From: an uncultured Paracoccaceae bacterium
GTDB taxonomy: Bacteria > Pseudomonadota > Alphaproteobacteria > Rhodobacterales > Rhodobacteraceae
DNA: 64,000 bases
Assembly (NCBI GenBank): GCA_937146765.1
Contig: CAKZRP010000067.1
Span: 1 to 64,000, forward strand
Direction of reading: 5' to 3'
This document shows positions 29,102 through 38,524 of this stretch, piece by piece. The notes under the pieces are model-generated. The model saw only the letters and a program-made list of their open reading frames with translations. It had not been told where the DNA came from and ran no database searches. Every line of letters begins with the position of its first letter. Position 1 is the first letter of the stretch. The position numbers and the translations under genes are program-made.

Positions 29102-29950
29102 TCAGCGCTCGCGACCAGGCAGATTCTGCCGGGCCGGCACCGGGTTCCAGGCCTCGATCACGGCAATTGCCTCGTCGGCGCTTTCGACGAATTTGAACAG
29201 GTCGAGGTCCTGTTCGGAGATGGTGCCCGCATCCGCCAGCGCCTCCCAGTTGATGATCTTCTCCCAGAAGGCCCGGCCAAACAGCAGGAAGGGCACCGGT
29301 TCCATCCGCCCGGTCTGGATCAGCGTCAGCGCCTCGAACATCTCGTCCAGCGTGCCAAAGCCGCCCGGAAAGACGCAAATCGCCTCGGCCCGCATCAGGA
29401 AATGCATCTTGCGGATGGCGAAATAGTGGAAGTTGAAGCAGAGTTCCGGGGTGACATATTCGTTTGGCGCCTGCTCATGCGGCAGCACGATATTGAGGCC
29501 GATGGAGACGCCGCCCGCCTCTACCGCGCCGCGGTTGCCGGCCTCCATCACACCGGGGCCGCCGCCGGTCACCACCACATGGCGCCGCCCGCCGGTGGTC
29601 TTGGATTTCTCCGTCATCTTCTGCGCGAAGATGCGCGCCTCGTCGTAGAAATGGCTGAGATCGGCCAGGGTCTGGGTGCGTGCCTTGGCCTTGGCGGCCG
29701 GGGCGGGAATGCGGGCGCCGCCAAACATCACCACGGTGCTTTCCACGCCTTTTTCATCCAGCATCAGCTGCGGTTTGAGCAGCTCCAGTTGCAGCCGCAC
29801 CGGGCGCAGCTCCTCGCGACAGAGGAAGGGTTCGTCAGCAAAGGCAAGCTTGTAGACCGGGGATTGGGTCTGCGGGGTCACCGGCACATGTTTCACCCGG
29901 CTGCTGTCGGCCTTGGCATCGGGAAAGCGGCTGTTGCGATCGTCACTCAT
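29102..29950 (-). CDS. LOG-family (Lonely guy-like) phosphoribohydrolase
   Basis: A 282-residue Rossmann-fold protein of the LOG family, which releases cytokinin bases or related products from nucleoside monophosphates. The diagnostic motifs are GGGPGVMEAGNRGAVEAGG and PGGFGTLDEMFEALTLIQTG, which build the nucleotide site. It is longer than the ~190-residue plant-type LOG because of an N-terminal ~85-residue extension, as in the longer bacterial subgroup, so the exact substrate is uncertain and a general nucleotide role is possible. It is divergent from the threonine dehydratase-like gene. Confidence 0.9.
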   Translation of the reverse strand: MSDDRNSRFPDAKADSSRVKHVPVTPQTQSPVYKLAFADEPFLCREELRPVRLQLELLKPQLMLDEKGVESTVVMFGGARIPAPAAKAKARTQTLADLSHFYDEARIFAQKMTEKSKTTGGRRHVVVTGGGPGVMEAGNRGAVEAGGVSIGLNIVLPHEQAPNEYVTPELCFNFHYFAIRKMHFLMRAEAICVFPGGFGTLDEMFEALTLIQTGRMEPVPFLLFGRAFWEKIINWEALADAGTISEQDLDLFKFVESADEAIAVIEAWNPVPARQNLPGRER

Positions 29951-30095
29951 CTTGTGTCTTGCCTGTATTGCACTGGAAAAGTCAGACCTCTTGATAAACC
30001 GTATGCCCCTCTCAAACCAGCAAGGAAACCAGCGGCCCTCTTGTTTCTCGCCCGCATTTCCCTAGGGTTCGCTGCAAGAGCAAACAGGGTGAGGG

Positions 30096-31055
30096 ATGGG
30101 AATGGACTGGCAGAGCCTGATTTCCGGCGCGACGCAGCGGATCGCGGGACATGTGGTGGCAACGCCGCGGGTTTCGGTACAGAGCTTCGGCCTTGGCTAC
30201 CCGGTCGATCTGAAGCTCGAACACCTGCAACATGCCGGCAGTTTCAAGGCGCGCGGAGCCTTCAACACCCTGCTGTCGCAGCCGGTCCCCGAGGCGGGCG
30301 TGGTTGCGGCCTCCGGGGGCAACCATGGCGCGGCCGTGGCCTATGCGGCGCGCGCATTGGGGCATCCCGCCCGGATTTACGTCCCCGAGATCGCCGGCCC
30401 GACCAAGATCGACCTGATCCGCTCCACCGGCGCGGAGCTGGAGGTGGTGCCTGGTGCCTATGCCAATGCGCTCGAAACCGCGCAGGACTGGGAAATGCAG
30501 AGCGGCGCGATGCAGATCCACGCCTATGACGCGCCCGCGACCGTTGCCGGACAGGGCACCCTTTTTGCCGAATGGGAAGCCCAGGGGCTGGAGGCAGATA
30601 CGGTGCTGGTGGCCGTGGGCGGCGGCGGGTTGATCGCGGGCGCTCTCGGCTGGCTGCAGGGGCGTCGCAAGGTTGTTGCGGTGGAACCGGCGACCTCCTG
30701 CGCGCTGAAAGCCGCGCTGATGGCGGGCCAGCCGGTCGATGTCGAGGTCGGCGGTGTGGCCGCCAATGCGCTGGGCGCGCGGCGGATCGGGACTCTCTGC
30801 TTTGAGCTGGCGCAAGACCTGCGGACCCCCAGCGTGATCGTGCCCGACATGGCCATTGTGGCCGCCCAACATGCGCTCTGGCGTGACCACCGCCTGCTGG
30901 TGGAACCCGCCGGGGCCACCGCCCTTGCCGCGCTGATGTGCGGGGCCTATCTGCCGACCCGGGGCGAGAAGGTCGCGGTGCTGCTCTGCGGCGGCAATAT
31001 CGACCCCGAGCCCCTGAGCGATCCCGCCACACAGCGCGATGTCTTGCTGACCTGA
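30096..31055 (+). CDS. Threonine/serine dehydratase-like PLP enzyme
   Basis: A 319-residue fold-type II PLP enzyme, most like threonine ammonia-lyases and serine/threonine dehydratases that form 2-oxobutyrate or pyruvate with ammonia. The PLP lysine is in HAGSFKARGAFNTL (Lys51), the substrate-carboxylate loop is AASGGNHGAAVAYA, and the phosphate loop is VLVAVGGGGLIAG. It lacks the C-terminal ACT regulatory domain of biosynthetic IlvA, so it is the catabolic type. Both ATGs at 30096 and 30102 are possible; GAGGG precedes the first. A GntR gene follows 48 bases later and may control it. Confidence 0.88.
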   Translation: MGMDWQSLISGATQRIAGHVVATPRVSVQSFGLGYPVDLKLEHLQHAGSFKARGAFNTLLSQPVPEAGVVAASGGNHGAAVAYAARALGHPARIYVPEIAGPTKIDLIRSTGAELEVVPGAYANALETAQDWEMQSGAMQIHAYDAPATVAGQGTLFAEWEAQGLEADTVLVAVGGGGLIAGALGWLQGRRKVVAVEPATSCALKAALMAGQPVDVEVGGVAANALGARRIGTLCFELAQDLRTPSVIVPDMAIVAAQHALWRDHRLLVEPAGATALAALMCGAYLPTRGEKVAVLLCGGNIDPEPLSDPATQRDVLLT

Positions 31056-31103
31056 GGCGCGGAAAGCCTTGCGACAGGGCGCGCCGCCCCCTATCGAACG
31101 GGC

Positions 31104-31703
31104 ATGAATGAAACCGCAGTCGACAAGATCTTTCGCGCCCTGATGGAGCGGATCGTGACCGGCGACCTGCCCGCGGGCGAGAAGCTGCGGCAGGACCATA
31201 TCGCCCGCGATTACGAGGTGAGCCACGTGCCCGTGCGCGAGGCCTTCCTGCGGCTGGAGGCCAAGGGGTTGGCGAAATCTGTCCCCCACAAGGGGATGCG
31301 CGTCACCGCGCTGGAGCCGACGGAAATCCGCGAGGTGATCGAAATGCGGGTGGCGCTGGAGGTGCTGGCCTTGACCCACGCCCTGCCCCGCCACGATGCG
31401 GAGACCCTCGCCCGCGCCGAAGAGGCCCGCCTTGCCTGTGATGCCGCCACCGATATGGTCACCTGGGATCGCTGCAACCGACGGTTCCACTTCGCCCTTC
31501 TGGCGCCTTGCACGATGCCGCGTCTGCTGGCCGCGATCGAGGATCTGCACCTCACCGCCGCCCGCCATATGTTCGCCTTCTGGCAGGACCGCTGGGTGCC
31601 GCGCCCCGATGGCGATCACGCCGCGCTGATCGCGGCGACGCAAGCGCAGGACCTCCCCCTCGCCTGTGACCTGTTGCGGCGGCATTTACGTCGCGTCAGC
31701 TAG
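31104..31703 (+). CDS. GntR-family transcriptional regulator
   Basis: A 199-residue regulator with an N-terminal winged helix (about residues 8-70, RIVTGDLPAGEKLRQDHIAR then SHVPVREAFLRLEAKG) and a C-terminal helical FCD-type effector domain (from ~80) with a CNRRFHFALLAP segment carrying a metal-binding histidine. The ligand is unknown. It follows the dehydratase-like gene closely and may regulate it; dapD begins 99 bases later on the same strand but is an unrelated housekeeping gene. Confidence 0.88.
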   Translation: MNETAVDKIFRALMERIVTGDLPAGEKLRQDHIARDYEVSHVPVREAFLRLEAKGLAKSVPHKGMRVTALEPTEIREVIEMRVALEVLALTHALPRHDAETLARAEEARLACDAATDMVTWDRCNRRFHFALLAPCTMPRLLAAIEDLHLTAARHMFAFWQDRWVPRPDGDHAALIAATQAQDLPLACDLLRRHLRRVS

Positions 31704-31802
31704 GGTCGCTCTGCCCGCCTCTTGCGGCGCGTTCAGGGCATGACGCAGGGGGGATTTGCGGCTATAAGCGCCCGAATCCAACAGAACCCGGAGCCGGAAC
31801 AC

Positions 31803-32630
31803 ATGTCCAACGCGCAGCTGGAAACCGCAATCGAGGCCGCCTGGGAGGCCCGTGACACCATCACCCCCGCGACCAAAGGCGAAGCCCGCGATGCCATCGA
31901 GGCAACGCTTGCGGCCCTCGACAGCGGCAAACTGCGCGTTGCGGAAAAGCAGGCGAGCGGCGACTGGCACGTGAACCAATGGGCGAAGAAGGCCGTGCTG
32001 CTCGGCTTCCGCCTCAAGGACATGGAAGAGCAGTCCGGCGGCCCGCAGGGCTCCGGCTGGTGGGACAAGGTGGACAGCAAGTTCAAGGGCTGGGAGGCCT
32101 CCGACTGGAAATCCGCAGGCTTCCGTGCGGTGCCGAACTGCATCGTGCGCAAATCCGCCTATATCGCGCCCGGCGTGGTGCTGATGCCCTCCTTCGTGAA
32201 CCTCGGCGCCTATGTCGACTCTGGCACCATGGTCGACACCTGGGCCACCGTTGGCTCCTGCGCGCAGATCGGCAAGAACGTGCACCTCTCCGGCGGCGTC
32301 GGCATTGGCGGCGTGCTGGAGCCGATGCAGGCCGGCCCGACCATCATCGAGGACAATTGCTTCATCGGCGCCCGCTCCGAGGTGGTCGAAGGCTGCATCG
32401 TCCGCGAAGGCTCCGTCCTCGGCATGGGCGTCTTCATCGGCAAATCCACCAAGATCGTCGACCGCGAAACCGGCGAAGTGATGTATGGCGAAGTGCCGCC
32501 CTACTCCGTCGTTGTGGCGGGCTCCATGCCGTCGAAAAATGGCATCAACCTCTACTGCGCGGTGATCGTGAAGCGGGTGGACGAAAAAACCCGCTCCAAG
32601 ACCGGCATCAACGAGCTGCTGCGCGACTGA
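31803..32630 (+). CDS. dapD: 2,3,4,5-tetrahydropyridine-2,6-dicarboxylate N-succinyltransferase
   Basis: A 275-residue trimeric left-handed beta-helix enzyme of lysine and diaminopimelate synthesis. It uses succinyl-CoA to acylate tetrahydrodipicolinate. The N-terminal domain holds the substrate site ([20 protein letters not shown] at the junction) and the hexapeptide repeat region runs through [34 protein letters not shown] and [14 protein letters not shown]. The ATG at 31803 ([18 protein letters not shown]) is the family start; a longer frame upstream has no match. dapE, which acts later in the same pathway, lies 13 kb away in this window. A terminator follows. Confidence 0.96.
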   Translation: MSNAQLETAIEAAWEARDTITPATKGEARDAIEATLAALDSGKLRVAEKQASGDWHVNQWAKKAVLLGFRLKDMEEQSGGPQGSGWWDKVDSKFKGWEASDWKSAGFRAVPNCIVRKSAYIAPGVVLMPSFVNLGAYVDSGTMVDTWATVGSCAQIGKNVHLSGGVGIGGVLEPMQAGPTIIEDNCFIGARSEVVEGCIVREGSVLGMGVFIGKSTKIVDRETGEVMYGEVPPYSVVVAGSMPSKNGINLYCAVIVKRVDEKTRSKTGINELLRD

Positions 32631-32666
32631 TCTGACGCCAGCCCCTGGCGGCAACACGCAATTTTG

Positions 32667-32700
32667 ATAACAGGCAGCCCCGGTTGCCTGTTATTTTATT
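32667..32700 (+). terminator. dapD terminator
   Basis: ATAACAGGCA (32667-32676) pairs with TGCCTGTTAT (32685-32694), followed by TTTATTT. The following ~100 bases are AT-rich and probably carry the promoter of the next gene. Confidence 0.85.
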
Positions 32701-32802
32701 TCGTAAAATATTGTTAATGTGGAATGTTTGATCTGTTGCGATAGATTATTGGATGGGCCGTCAACAAACGCCCGGATGTGTCTTGGATAAGGAGCGTCGC
32801 CA

Positions 32803-33198
32803 ATGCCTGCATCCTGGAAACCCTCGAACTACCCTTCTGTCAGCCCTTATCTTGTGTGTCACGACCCTGAAGGCACCATTGAGTTCCTGCAGCGCGCCTT
32901 TGACGCCACCCTGTTGCGACGACATGACGACAGTGACGGCAGCCTGATGCATGCGGAATTGCGCATTGATGACAGCGTCATCATGATCGGCGGCCTGCCC
33001 GAGGCCTCGGACTGCGACGCCCATGTGCATCTTTATGTGCCGGACGCGCGGGCGACCTTTGACCGCGCCATCGCCGCCGGTGGCCAGATCGTGCAGGAGC
33101 CGATGCAACAGCGGCTGGACGACGACCTGCGCGCGGGCATCAAGGAGCCGAGCGGCACAACCTGGTGGGTGGCCTCGCGCCCCGGTTCCCTGGTCTGA
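32803..33198 (+). CDS. VOC-superfamily (PhnB-like) protein
   Basis: A 131-residue protein of the vicinal-oxygen-chelate (glyoxalase/bleomycin-resistance) fold with two beta-alpha-beta-beta-beta modules: SVSPYLVCHDPEGTIEFLQR in the first and HVHLYVPDARATFDRAIAAG in the second, ending with the PSGTTWWVASRPG strand typical of PhnB-like members. Metal ligands are only partly recognisable, so function is open (binding or small-molecule modification). An AAGGAG ribosome site precedes the ATG by eight bases. It is a single gene between two terminators. Confidence 0.85.
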   Translation: MPASWKPSNYPSVSPYLVCHDPEGTIEFLQRAFDATLLRRHDDSDGSLMHAELRIDDSVIMIGGLPEASDCDAHVHLYVPDARATFDRAIAAGGQIVQEPMQQRLDDDLRAGIKEPSGTTWWVASRPGSLV

Positions 33199-33213
33199 TC
33201 CGCACAGACCAAA

Positions 33214-33241
33214 GGAGAGGGCCCCTCGCGAGACCCTCTCC
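33214..33241. terminator. Hairpin between the VOC gene and hutU
   Basis: GGAGAGGG (33214-33221) and CCCTCTCC (33234-33241) form an 8-bp stem shared by the convergent genes. On the minus strand it runs into TTTGGTCT; on the plus strand only GGTT follows. Confidence 0.65.
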
Positions 33242-33258
33242 GGTTCATGTCACGATGA

Positions 33259-34941
33259 TCAGCCGAGGATCCCGGGCAGGTTCAGCCCGTGTTCGCGCGC
33301 GCAGTCCTTGGCGATCTCGTAGCCCGCATCCGCGTGACGCATCACGCCGGTCGCCGGATCGTTCCACAGCACGCGGCCAATGCGACGGTCCGCATCCTCG
33401 GTGCCATCACAACAGATCACCACGCCGGAGTGCTGCGAGAAGCCCATGCCGACGCCGCCGCCATGGTGCAGCGACACCCAGGTCGCGCCCGATGCTGTGT
33501 TCAGCAGCGCGTTCAGCAGCGGCCAGTCGGACACGGCGTCAGAACCGTCCATCATCGCCTCGGTCTCGCGGTTGGGCGAGGCCACCGAGCCGGAGTCCAA
33601 ATGGTCGCGCCCGATCACCACCGGGGCAGACAGCTCGCCAGTGCGGACCATCTCGTTGAACGCAAGGCCGGCCTTGTGGCGATCGCCCAGACCAATCCAG
33701 CAGATCCGCGCCGGCAGGCCCTGGAAGGCGATCCGCTCCGCCGCCATGTCGAGCCAACGGTGCAGGTGCTCGTTCTCGGGGAACAGCTCCTTCATCTTGG
33801 CGTCGGTCTTGCGGATATCCTCGGGATCGCCCGACAGCGCGCACCAGCGGAACGGGCCGATGCCTTTGCAGAACAGCGGACGGATATAGGCGGGCACAAA
33901 GCCGGGGAAGGCAAAGGCGTTCTCCAGCCCCTCTTCCAGCGCCATCTGGCGGATGTTGTTGCCGTAATCGACCGTGGGCACGCCCATGTCGTGGAAGGCG
34001 ACCATCGCCTCCACCTGCACCTTCATCGAGGCGCGCGCGGCCTTGGCCACCGCCTTGGGATCGCTTTCGCGTTTCTCTTTCCACTCTGCCATGGTCCAGC
34101 CCTGCGGCAGGTAGCCATTGACCGGATCGTGGGCCGAGGTCTGGTCGGTGACGATATCGGGGCGCACACCGCCCGCCTTGGCGCGCTCAACCAGCTCGGC
34201 AAAGACATCCGCCGCATTGCCCAACAGGCCCACGGATTTCGCCTCGCCCGCCTTGGTCCAGCGGTCAATCATCGCGAGGGCCTCGTCCAGCGTCTCGGCC
34301 TTCTCGTCGAGGTAACGGGTGCGCAGGCGGAAATCGATCGAATCCGGGTTGCACTCCACCGCCAGACAGCAGGCGCCGGCAAAGACCGCGGCGAGGGGCT
34401 GTGCGCCGCCCATGCCGCCCAGACCACCGGTCAGGATCCATTTGCCGGTGAGATCGCCGCCATAGTGCTGGCGGCCCGCCTCGGCAAAGGTCTCATAGGT
34501 GCCCTGCACAATGCCTTGGGTGCCGATATAGATCCAGGACCCGGCGGTCATCTGGCCGTACATCATCAGGCCCTTCTTATCGAGCTCGTTGAAGTGGTCC
34601 CAATTGGCCCAATGCGGCACCAGGTTCGAGTTGGCGATCAGCACGCGGGGCGCGTCCTTGTGGGTCTGGAACACGCCCACCGGCTTGCCGGATTGCACCA
34701 TCAGGGTCTGGTCTTCTTCCAGCGTTTTCAGGGTCTCGACGATCAGGTCGAAGTCTTTCCAGGTGCGGGCCGCGCGGCCAATGCCACCGTAAACCACCAG
34801 CTCATGCGGGTTCTCGGCCACATCGGGGTGCAGGTTGTTCATCAGCATGCGGATCGGCGCTTCGGTCAGCCAGGACTTTGCGGTGATCTCGGTGCCGGTG
34901 GCAGGATAGATGTCGCGGGTGTTCTTGCGGGGATCGCTCAT
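33259..34941 (-). CDS. hutU: Urocanate hydratase
   Basis: Urocanase, second step of histidine degradation, converting urocanate to imidazolone propionate with a tightly bound NAD+. 560 residues. The NAD site is visible in [14 protein letters not shown] and [14 protein letters not shown], and the active-site cysteine lies in [18 protein letters not shown]. The start at 34941 is chosen because ATG overlaps the hutG stop (ATGA at 34938-34941) with GGAGG just upstream; an ATG four codons earlier is also possible. It is the last gene of the hutIHGU operon and ends at a hairpin. Confidence 0.97.
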   Translation of the reverse strand: MSDPRKNTRDIYPATGTEITAKSWLTEAPIRMLMNNLHPDVAENPHELVVYGGIGRAARTWKDFDLIVETLKTLEEDQTLMVQSGKPVGVFQTHKDAPRVLIANSNLVPHWANWDHFNELDKKGLMMYGQMTAGSWIYIGTQGIVQGTYETFAEAGRQHYGGDLTGKWILTGGLGGMGGAQPLAAVFAGACCLAVECNPDSIDFRLRTRYLDEKAETLDEALAMIDRWTKAGEAKSVGLLGNAADVFAELVERAKAGGVRPDIVTDQTSAHDPVNGYLPQGWTMAEWKEKRESDPKAVAKAARASMKVQVEAMVAFHDMGVPTVDYGNNIRQMALEEGLENAFAFPGFVPAYIRPLFCKGIGPFRWCALSGDPEDIRKTDAKMKELFPENEHLHRWLDMAAERIAFQGLPARICWIGLGDRHKAGLAFNEMVRTGELSAPVVIGRDHLDSGSVASPNRETEAMMDGSDAVSDWPLLNALLNTASGATWVSLHHGGGVGMGFSQHSGVVICCDGTEDADRRIGRVLWNDPATGVMRHADAGYEIAKDCAREHGLNLPGILG

Positions 34942-35714
34942 GCGGGCCTCCATTGGGTCAGATCAGTCAGGATTTGGGTGAGATGCGCGCGCATGCGGGT
35001 AGCGCGGACGGGGTCATAGGTCCAAGGCGGGCACTCGTCGCAATAGGTCGCCTGCGCGAGCTCCATCTGGATGGCGTGCCAGCCCTCATCGGGACGGCCA
35101 TAGTGGCGGGTGGTCCAGCCGCCCTTGAAGCGGCCATTGAGCACGGAGGAGTAGCCCTCCGCATGTTGGCAACGTGCCACCACCAGCGCCTCGATCGACG
35201 GCGCGCAGGTGGTGCCGAGGTTGGTGCCGACGTTGAAATCCGGCAGACGCCCCTCGAACAGAAAGGGGATATCGCCCCGGATCGAGTGGCAATCATAGAG
35301 GATGGCAAAGCCGTGAAGCGCCGCCACCCGCACCATCTCCGCCTCCAGCGCCGCGTGATAGGGCGCGTGGTAGGTGTCGCGCCGACGGGTGATTTCCTCT
35401 GCGTCCGGCTCGGTGGCCCAGATCGGATTGCCGTCGAAATCGGTCAGCGGCACCAGCGTCGTGGTGTTCTGACCGGGATAGAGGCTGACGCCCTCGGGGT
35501 CGCGGTTCACGTCGATCACATAGCGATGGATCGGGGTGCGCACCATGGTCACCCCCTCCACCAACCCCGCATAGAGGTTGTGGATATGCCAGTCGGTATC
35601 GGCAAGGCCGCGACCGACCTCGTTCAGATCCTTGGCCACCTCTGCCGGGACCTCGGTGCCGGTATGGGGCAGGCCGAGGATCAAGGGCGAGCTGCCTTGG
35701 GTGACCTCGATCAT
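34938..35714 (-). CDS. hutG: N-formylglutamate deformylase
   Basis: A 258-residue zinc amidohydrolase that releases formate and glutamate from N-formylglutamate, the last step of the pathway branch used when HutF is present. Metal and substrate motifs include [17 protein letters not shown] near the N-terminus, [11 protein letters not shown] and [11 protein letters not shown], and [20 protein letters not shown]. It matches the FGase (PF05013-like) family rather than the arginase-like HutG of enterics, as expected in a HutF organism. Coupled by ATGA overlaps to hutH before and hutU after. Confidence 0.94.
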   Translation of the reverse strand: MIEVTQGSSPLILGLPHTGTEVPAEVAKDLNEVGRGLADTDWHIHNLYAGLVEGVTMVRTPIHRYVIDVNRDPEGVSLYPGQNTTTLVPLTDFDGNPIWATEPDAEEITRRRDTYHAPYHAALEAEMVRVAALHGFAILYDCHSIRGDIPFLFEGRLPDFNVGTNLGTTCAPSIEALVVARCQHAEGYSSVLNGRFKGGWTTRHYGRPDEGWHAIQMELAQATYCDECPPWTYDPVRATRMRAHLTQILTDLTQWRPA

Positions 35715-37234
35715 ACCGCGACCTCCACGCCCGCCGCCGCGGCCACGCGACCACCGCGCACCATGGCGCTGGCGGCTTCGATCTCCGGCGCGAGGTAGCG
35801 GTCCTCGCCCAAGCTGGGGATCTCGCTGCGCAGCATCGCCAGCAGGGCCTGCAGCCGGTCCGAGGTCCTGAGCGGGGCGCGCGCCTCAACCCCTTGGGCG
35901 GCGCAGAGCATCTCCACCCCGAGGATCACCGACAGGTTCGCAGTCATCCGCGCCAGACGCAGCGCGCCATGAGCGGCCATCGACACGTGATCCTCTTGGT
36001 TGGCCGAGGTCGGCGTCGAGTCGGTCACACAGGGGTTTGCCAGATGCTTATTCTCGCTCATCAGGGCGGCGGTGGTGACCTCGGCGATCATAAAGCCCGA
36101 GTTGAGGCCGGGGTTCGGCGTCAGGAAGGGCGGCAGGTCGTGGCTCAGGGTCGGGTCGACCATCAAGGCCACACGGCGCTGGGCAATCGCCCCGATTTCG
36201 GCCACGGCGAGCGCGATCTGGTCAGCGGCAAAGCCCACATATTCCGCGTGGAAGTTGCCACCCGAAACGATCAGCCCCTGCTCAACCAGCACCAGCGGGT
36301 TGTCGGTGACCGCATTGGCCTCAACCTCCAGCGTGCGGGCCGCCATGCGCAGCACATCAAGCGCGGCCCCGACGACCTGCGGCTGACAGCGGATGCAATA
36401 GGGGTCTTGCACGCGGGTATCGCCCTCGCGGTGGCTCTCGCGGATCTCCGAGCCCTCCATGATCGCGCGCATCTGCGCGGCGACATCGATCTGGCCGGCA
36501 TGGCCACGCAGCGTGTGGATATCCGCCACCAGAGGCGCGGTGGAGCCCATGATCGCATCCGTCGTCAGCGCGGCAATCGCCATCGAGGCCCGCGCCAGGT
36601 CCAGCGCTTGGAACAGCCCGGCGAGCGCGCAGGCGGTGGAGAATTGTGTGCCGTTGATCAGGCCAAGCCCCTCTTTCGGGCCCAGCACAATCGGCTCCAT
36701 CCCAGCGCGCTTCAACGCTTCGGCACCGGAGAGACGTTCGCCCTCAAAGGTCGCCTCGCCTTCGCCAATCATCGCGGCGGTCATATGGGCGAGCGGCGCC
36801 AGGTCGCCGGAGGCCCCAACCGAGCCTTGCGAGGGCACCACGGGGGTTACGCCGCGCGCCAGCATTTCCTCGATCTGATTGATCACCAGCCAGCGCACGC
36901 CCGAAGCCCCGCGCCCCAGCGACAACAGCTTCAGCACCATCATCAGCCGCACTTTATCCTCGGCCAAGGGCTCGCCCACGCCGCAGGAATGGCTGAGGAT
37001 CAGGTTGCGCTGCAGCGTCGCCGTGTCCTTGGCCGCGATCTTGGTCGAGGCCAGTTTGCCAAAGCCGGTGTTGATACCATAGACGGGCGCCTCACCTGCC
37101 GCTGCCTCGGCCACCATGGCCGCTGCCGCTTCGACACCGGGACGGGCCGAGGCCGCCAGACGGGCCGGGGTGCCCTTGCGCCAGATCTCTTCCAAGGTGG
37201 CGAGGGTTACGGTGCCGGGGATCATCTCGATCAT
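35711..37234 (-). CDS. hutH: Histidine ammonia-lyase
   Basis: First enzyme of histidine degradation, eliminating ammonia to give urocanate. 507 residues. The self-formed MIO cofactor comes from the Ala-Ser-Gly at residues 141-143 in [17 protein letters not shown]. Tyrosine-53-type catalytic residue and loop are in [13 protein letters not shown], and the C-terminal half shows the family's [18 protein letters not shown]. Coupled to hutI upstream and hutG downstream by 4-base overlaps (ATGA at 37231-37234 and 35711-35714). Confidence 0.97.
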   Translation of the reverse strand: MIEMIPGTVTLATLEEIWRKGTPARLAASARPGVEAAAAMVAEAAAGEAPVYGINTGFGKLASTKIAAKDTATLQRNLILSHSCGVGEPLAEDKVRLMMVLKLLSLGRGASGVRWLVINQIEEMLARGVTPVVPSQGSVGASGDLAPLAHMTAAMIGEGEATFEGERLSGAEALKRAGMEPIVLGPKEGLGLINGTQFSTACALAGLFQALDLARASMAIAALTTDAIMGSTAPLVADIHTLRGHAGQIDVAAQMRAIMEGSEIRESHREGDTRVQDPYCIRCQPQVVGAALDVLRMAARTLEVEANAVTDNPLVLVEQGLIVSGGNFHAEYVGFAADQIALAVAEIGAIAQRRVALMVDPTLSHDLPPFLTPNPGLNSGFMIAEVTTAALMSENKHLANPCVTDSTPTSANQEDHVSMAAHGALRLARMTANLSVILGVEMLCAAQGVEARAPLRTSDRLQALLAMLRSEIPSLGEDRYLAPEIEAASAMVRGGRVAAAAGVEVAV

Positions 37235-38448
37235 GAACGGGTCTCCAGTTTGCCGCCCTGAATGCGGGCGTGAAGGGGATTAAAACCAATGCGATAGGCC
37301 AGCTCGGCCGGGCGGGACACATCCCAGACCGCCAGATCGGCGCGCAGCCCGGGGGCGATGCGCCCGCGATCCGCAAGGCCCAGCGCACGGGCCGCGTGGG
37401 TCGTCACCCCGGCCAGAGCTTCCTCCGGGGTCAGGCGGAACAGGGTGCAGCCCATGTTGAGGGTCAGCAAAAGCGAGGTCAGCGGCGAGGAGCCGGGATT
37501 GCAGTCCGTCGCCAGCGCCATCGGCACGCCATGGGTGCGGAAATGCTCCATCGGCGGCAGTTGCGTCTCGCGGATCGTGTAAAAGGCCCCGGGCAGCAGC
37601 ACCGCCACCGAACCCGAAGCCGCCATCGCGCGGGCATCCTCTTCGGTGGCATATTCCACGTGATCGACCGAAATCGCACCCCGCTCCGCCGCCAGCTTGG
37701 TGCCGCCCTGATGCGACAGCTGCTCGGCATGCAGCTTCACCGGCAGGCCCAGCTCAGCCGCCAGATCGAACACCCGCGCCATCTGCGCGGCGGAAAAGGC
37801 GATCCCCTCGCAGAAGCCGTCCACCGCATCCACCAGCCCTTCGGCATGGGCGGCGCACAGGGTCGGCAGGCAGACCTCGTCAAGGTAAGCGTCAGCGCGA
37901 CCGGCGTATTCGGCAGGCACCGCATGGGCACCGAGGAAGGTGGTTTTCACCGTCACATCGCGCAGCTCGCCCAATCGGCGGGCAGCGCGTAGCATGTTCA
38001 GCTCGGTCTCGCGGTCGAGCCCATAGCCCGATTTGACCTCCACCGTCGTCAGCCCTTCGGCGATCAGCGTATCAAGACGCGGCAGCGCCCCGGCAACCAA
38101 AGCCTCCAAATCTGCTGCCCGAGTCGCCGTCACGGTGGAGACGATCCCCCCCCCGGCACGTGCGACCTCCTCATAGGTGGCGCCGTTCAACCGCATCTCG
38201 AACTCGCCCGCACGGTCGCCGCCGAACACCAGATGCGTGTGGCAATCGACCAGCCCCGGCGTCACCAAACGACCACCGAGATCCCGATGCGGCAGAGTCT
38301 GGAACTCCGAGGGCAGCGCCTCCGCCGCGCCACACCACAGGATAAGGTCGCCATCGACGACAACCGCGCCCTCTTCGATCAAGCCATAGGGCGTTCCCGG
38401 CTCCATCGTGGCCAGTTTCGCCCCGCTCAGCACGTATGTGTCGCCCAT
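37231..38448 (-). CDS. hutI: Imidazolonepropionase
   Basis: A 405-residue amidohydrolase-superfamily enzyme that hydrolyses imidazolone propionate to formiminoglutamate. Metal-binding HxH is in [20 protein letters not shown]; further landmarks are [33 protein letters not shown] and [20 protein letters not shown], and the [10 protein letters not shown] motif near the end. It is the first gene of the hutIHGU operon, starting 76 bases from the divergent hutF, with a palindromic operator between them. Confidence 0.97.
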   Translation of the reverse strand: MGDTYVLSGAKLATMEPGTPYGLIEEGAVVVDGDLILWCGAAEALPSEFQTLPHRDLGGRLVTPGLVDCHTHLVFGGDRAGEFEMRLNGATYEEVARAGGGIVSTVTATRAADLEALVAGALPRLDTLIAEGLTTVEVKSGYGLDRETELNMLRAARRLGELRDVTVKTTFLGAHAVPAEYAGRADAYLDEVCLPTLCAAHAEGLVDAVDGFCEGIAFSAAQMARVFDLAAELGLPVKLHAEQLSHQGGTKLAAERGAISVDHVEYATEEDARAMAASGSVAVLLPGAFYTIRETQLPPMEHFRTHGVPMALATDCNPGSSPLTSLLLTLNMGCTLFRLTPEEALAGVTTHAARALGLADRGRIAPGLRADLAVWDVSRPAELAYRIGFNPLHARIQGGKLETRS

Positions 38449-38499
38449 CTCACCCTCTCAGAATCTTCTTGCCCCTCAAACGGTATGCGCTTAATCTCG

Positions 38500-38515
38500 T
38501 TATGTCTATACATAA
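38500..38515. promoter_or_regulatory. hut operator, hutI-hutF divergent promoter
   Basis: TTATGTCTATACATAA is a 16-base palindrome (14 of 16 positions symmetric) in the 76-base gap between hutI and hutF, resembling known HutC sites built on TGTATATACA. It lies 9 bases before the hutF ATG, over its leader, and 51 bases before hutI. A shorter relative with the same AGACATAA half lies at 40419-40433. Confidence 0.7.
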
Positions 38516-38524
38516 GAGGGTCAG

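Noticed and set aside
28586..32712. Shared TTTCGTAAAAT in two intergenic regions (near 28586 and 32699)
   Set aside because: Eleven AT-rich bases in promoter-like stretches with no flanking similarity; likely coincidence.
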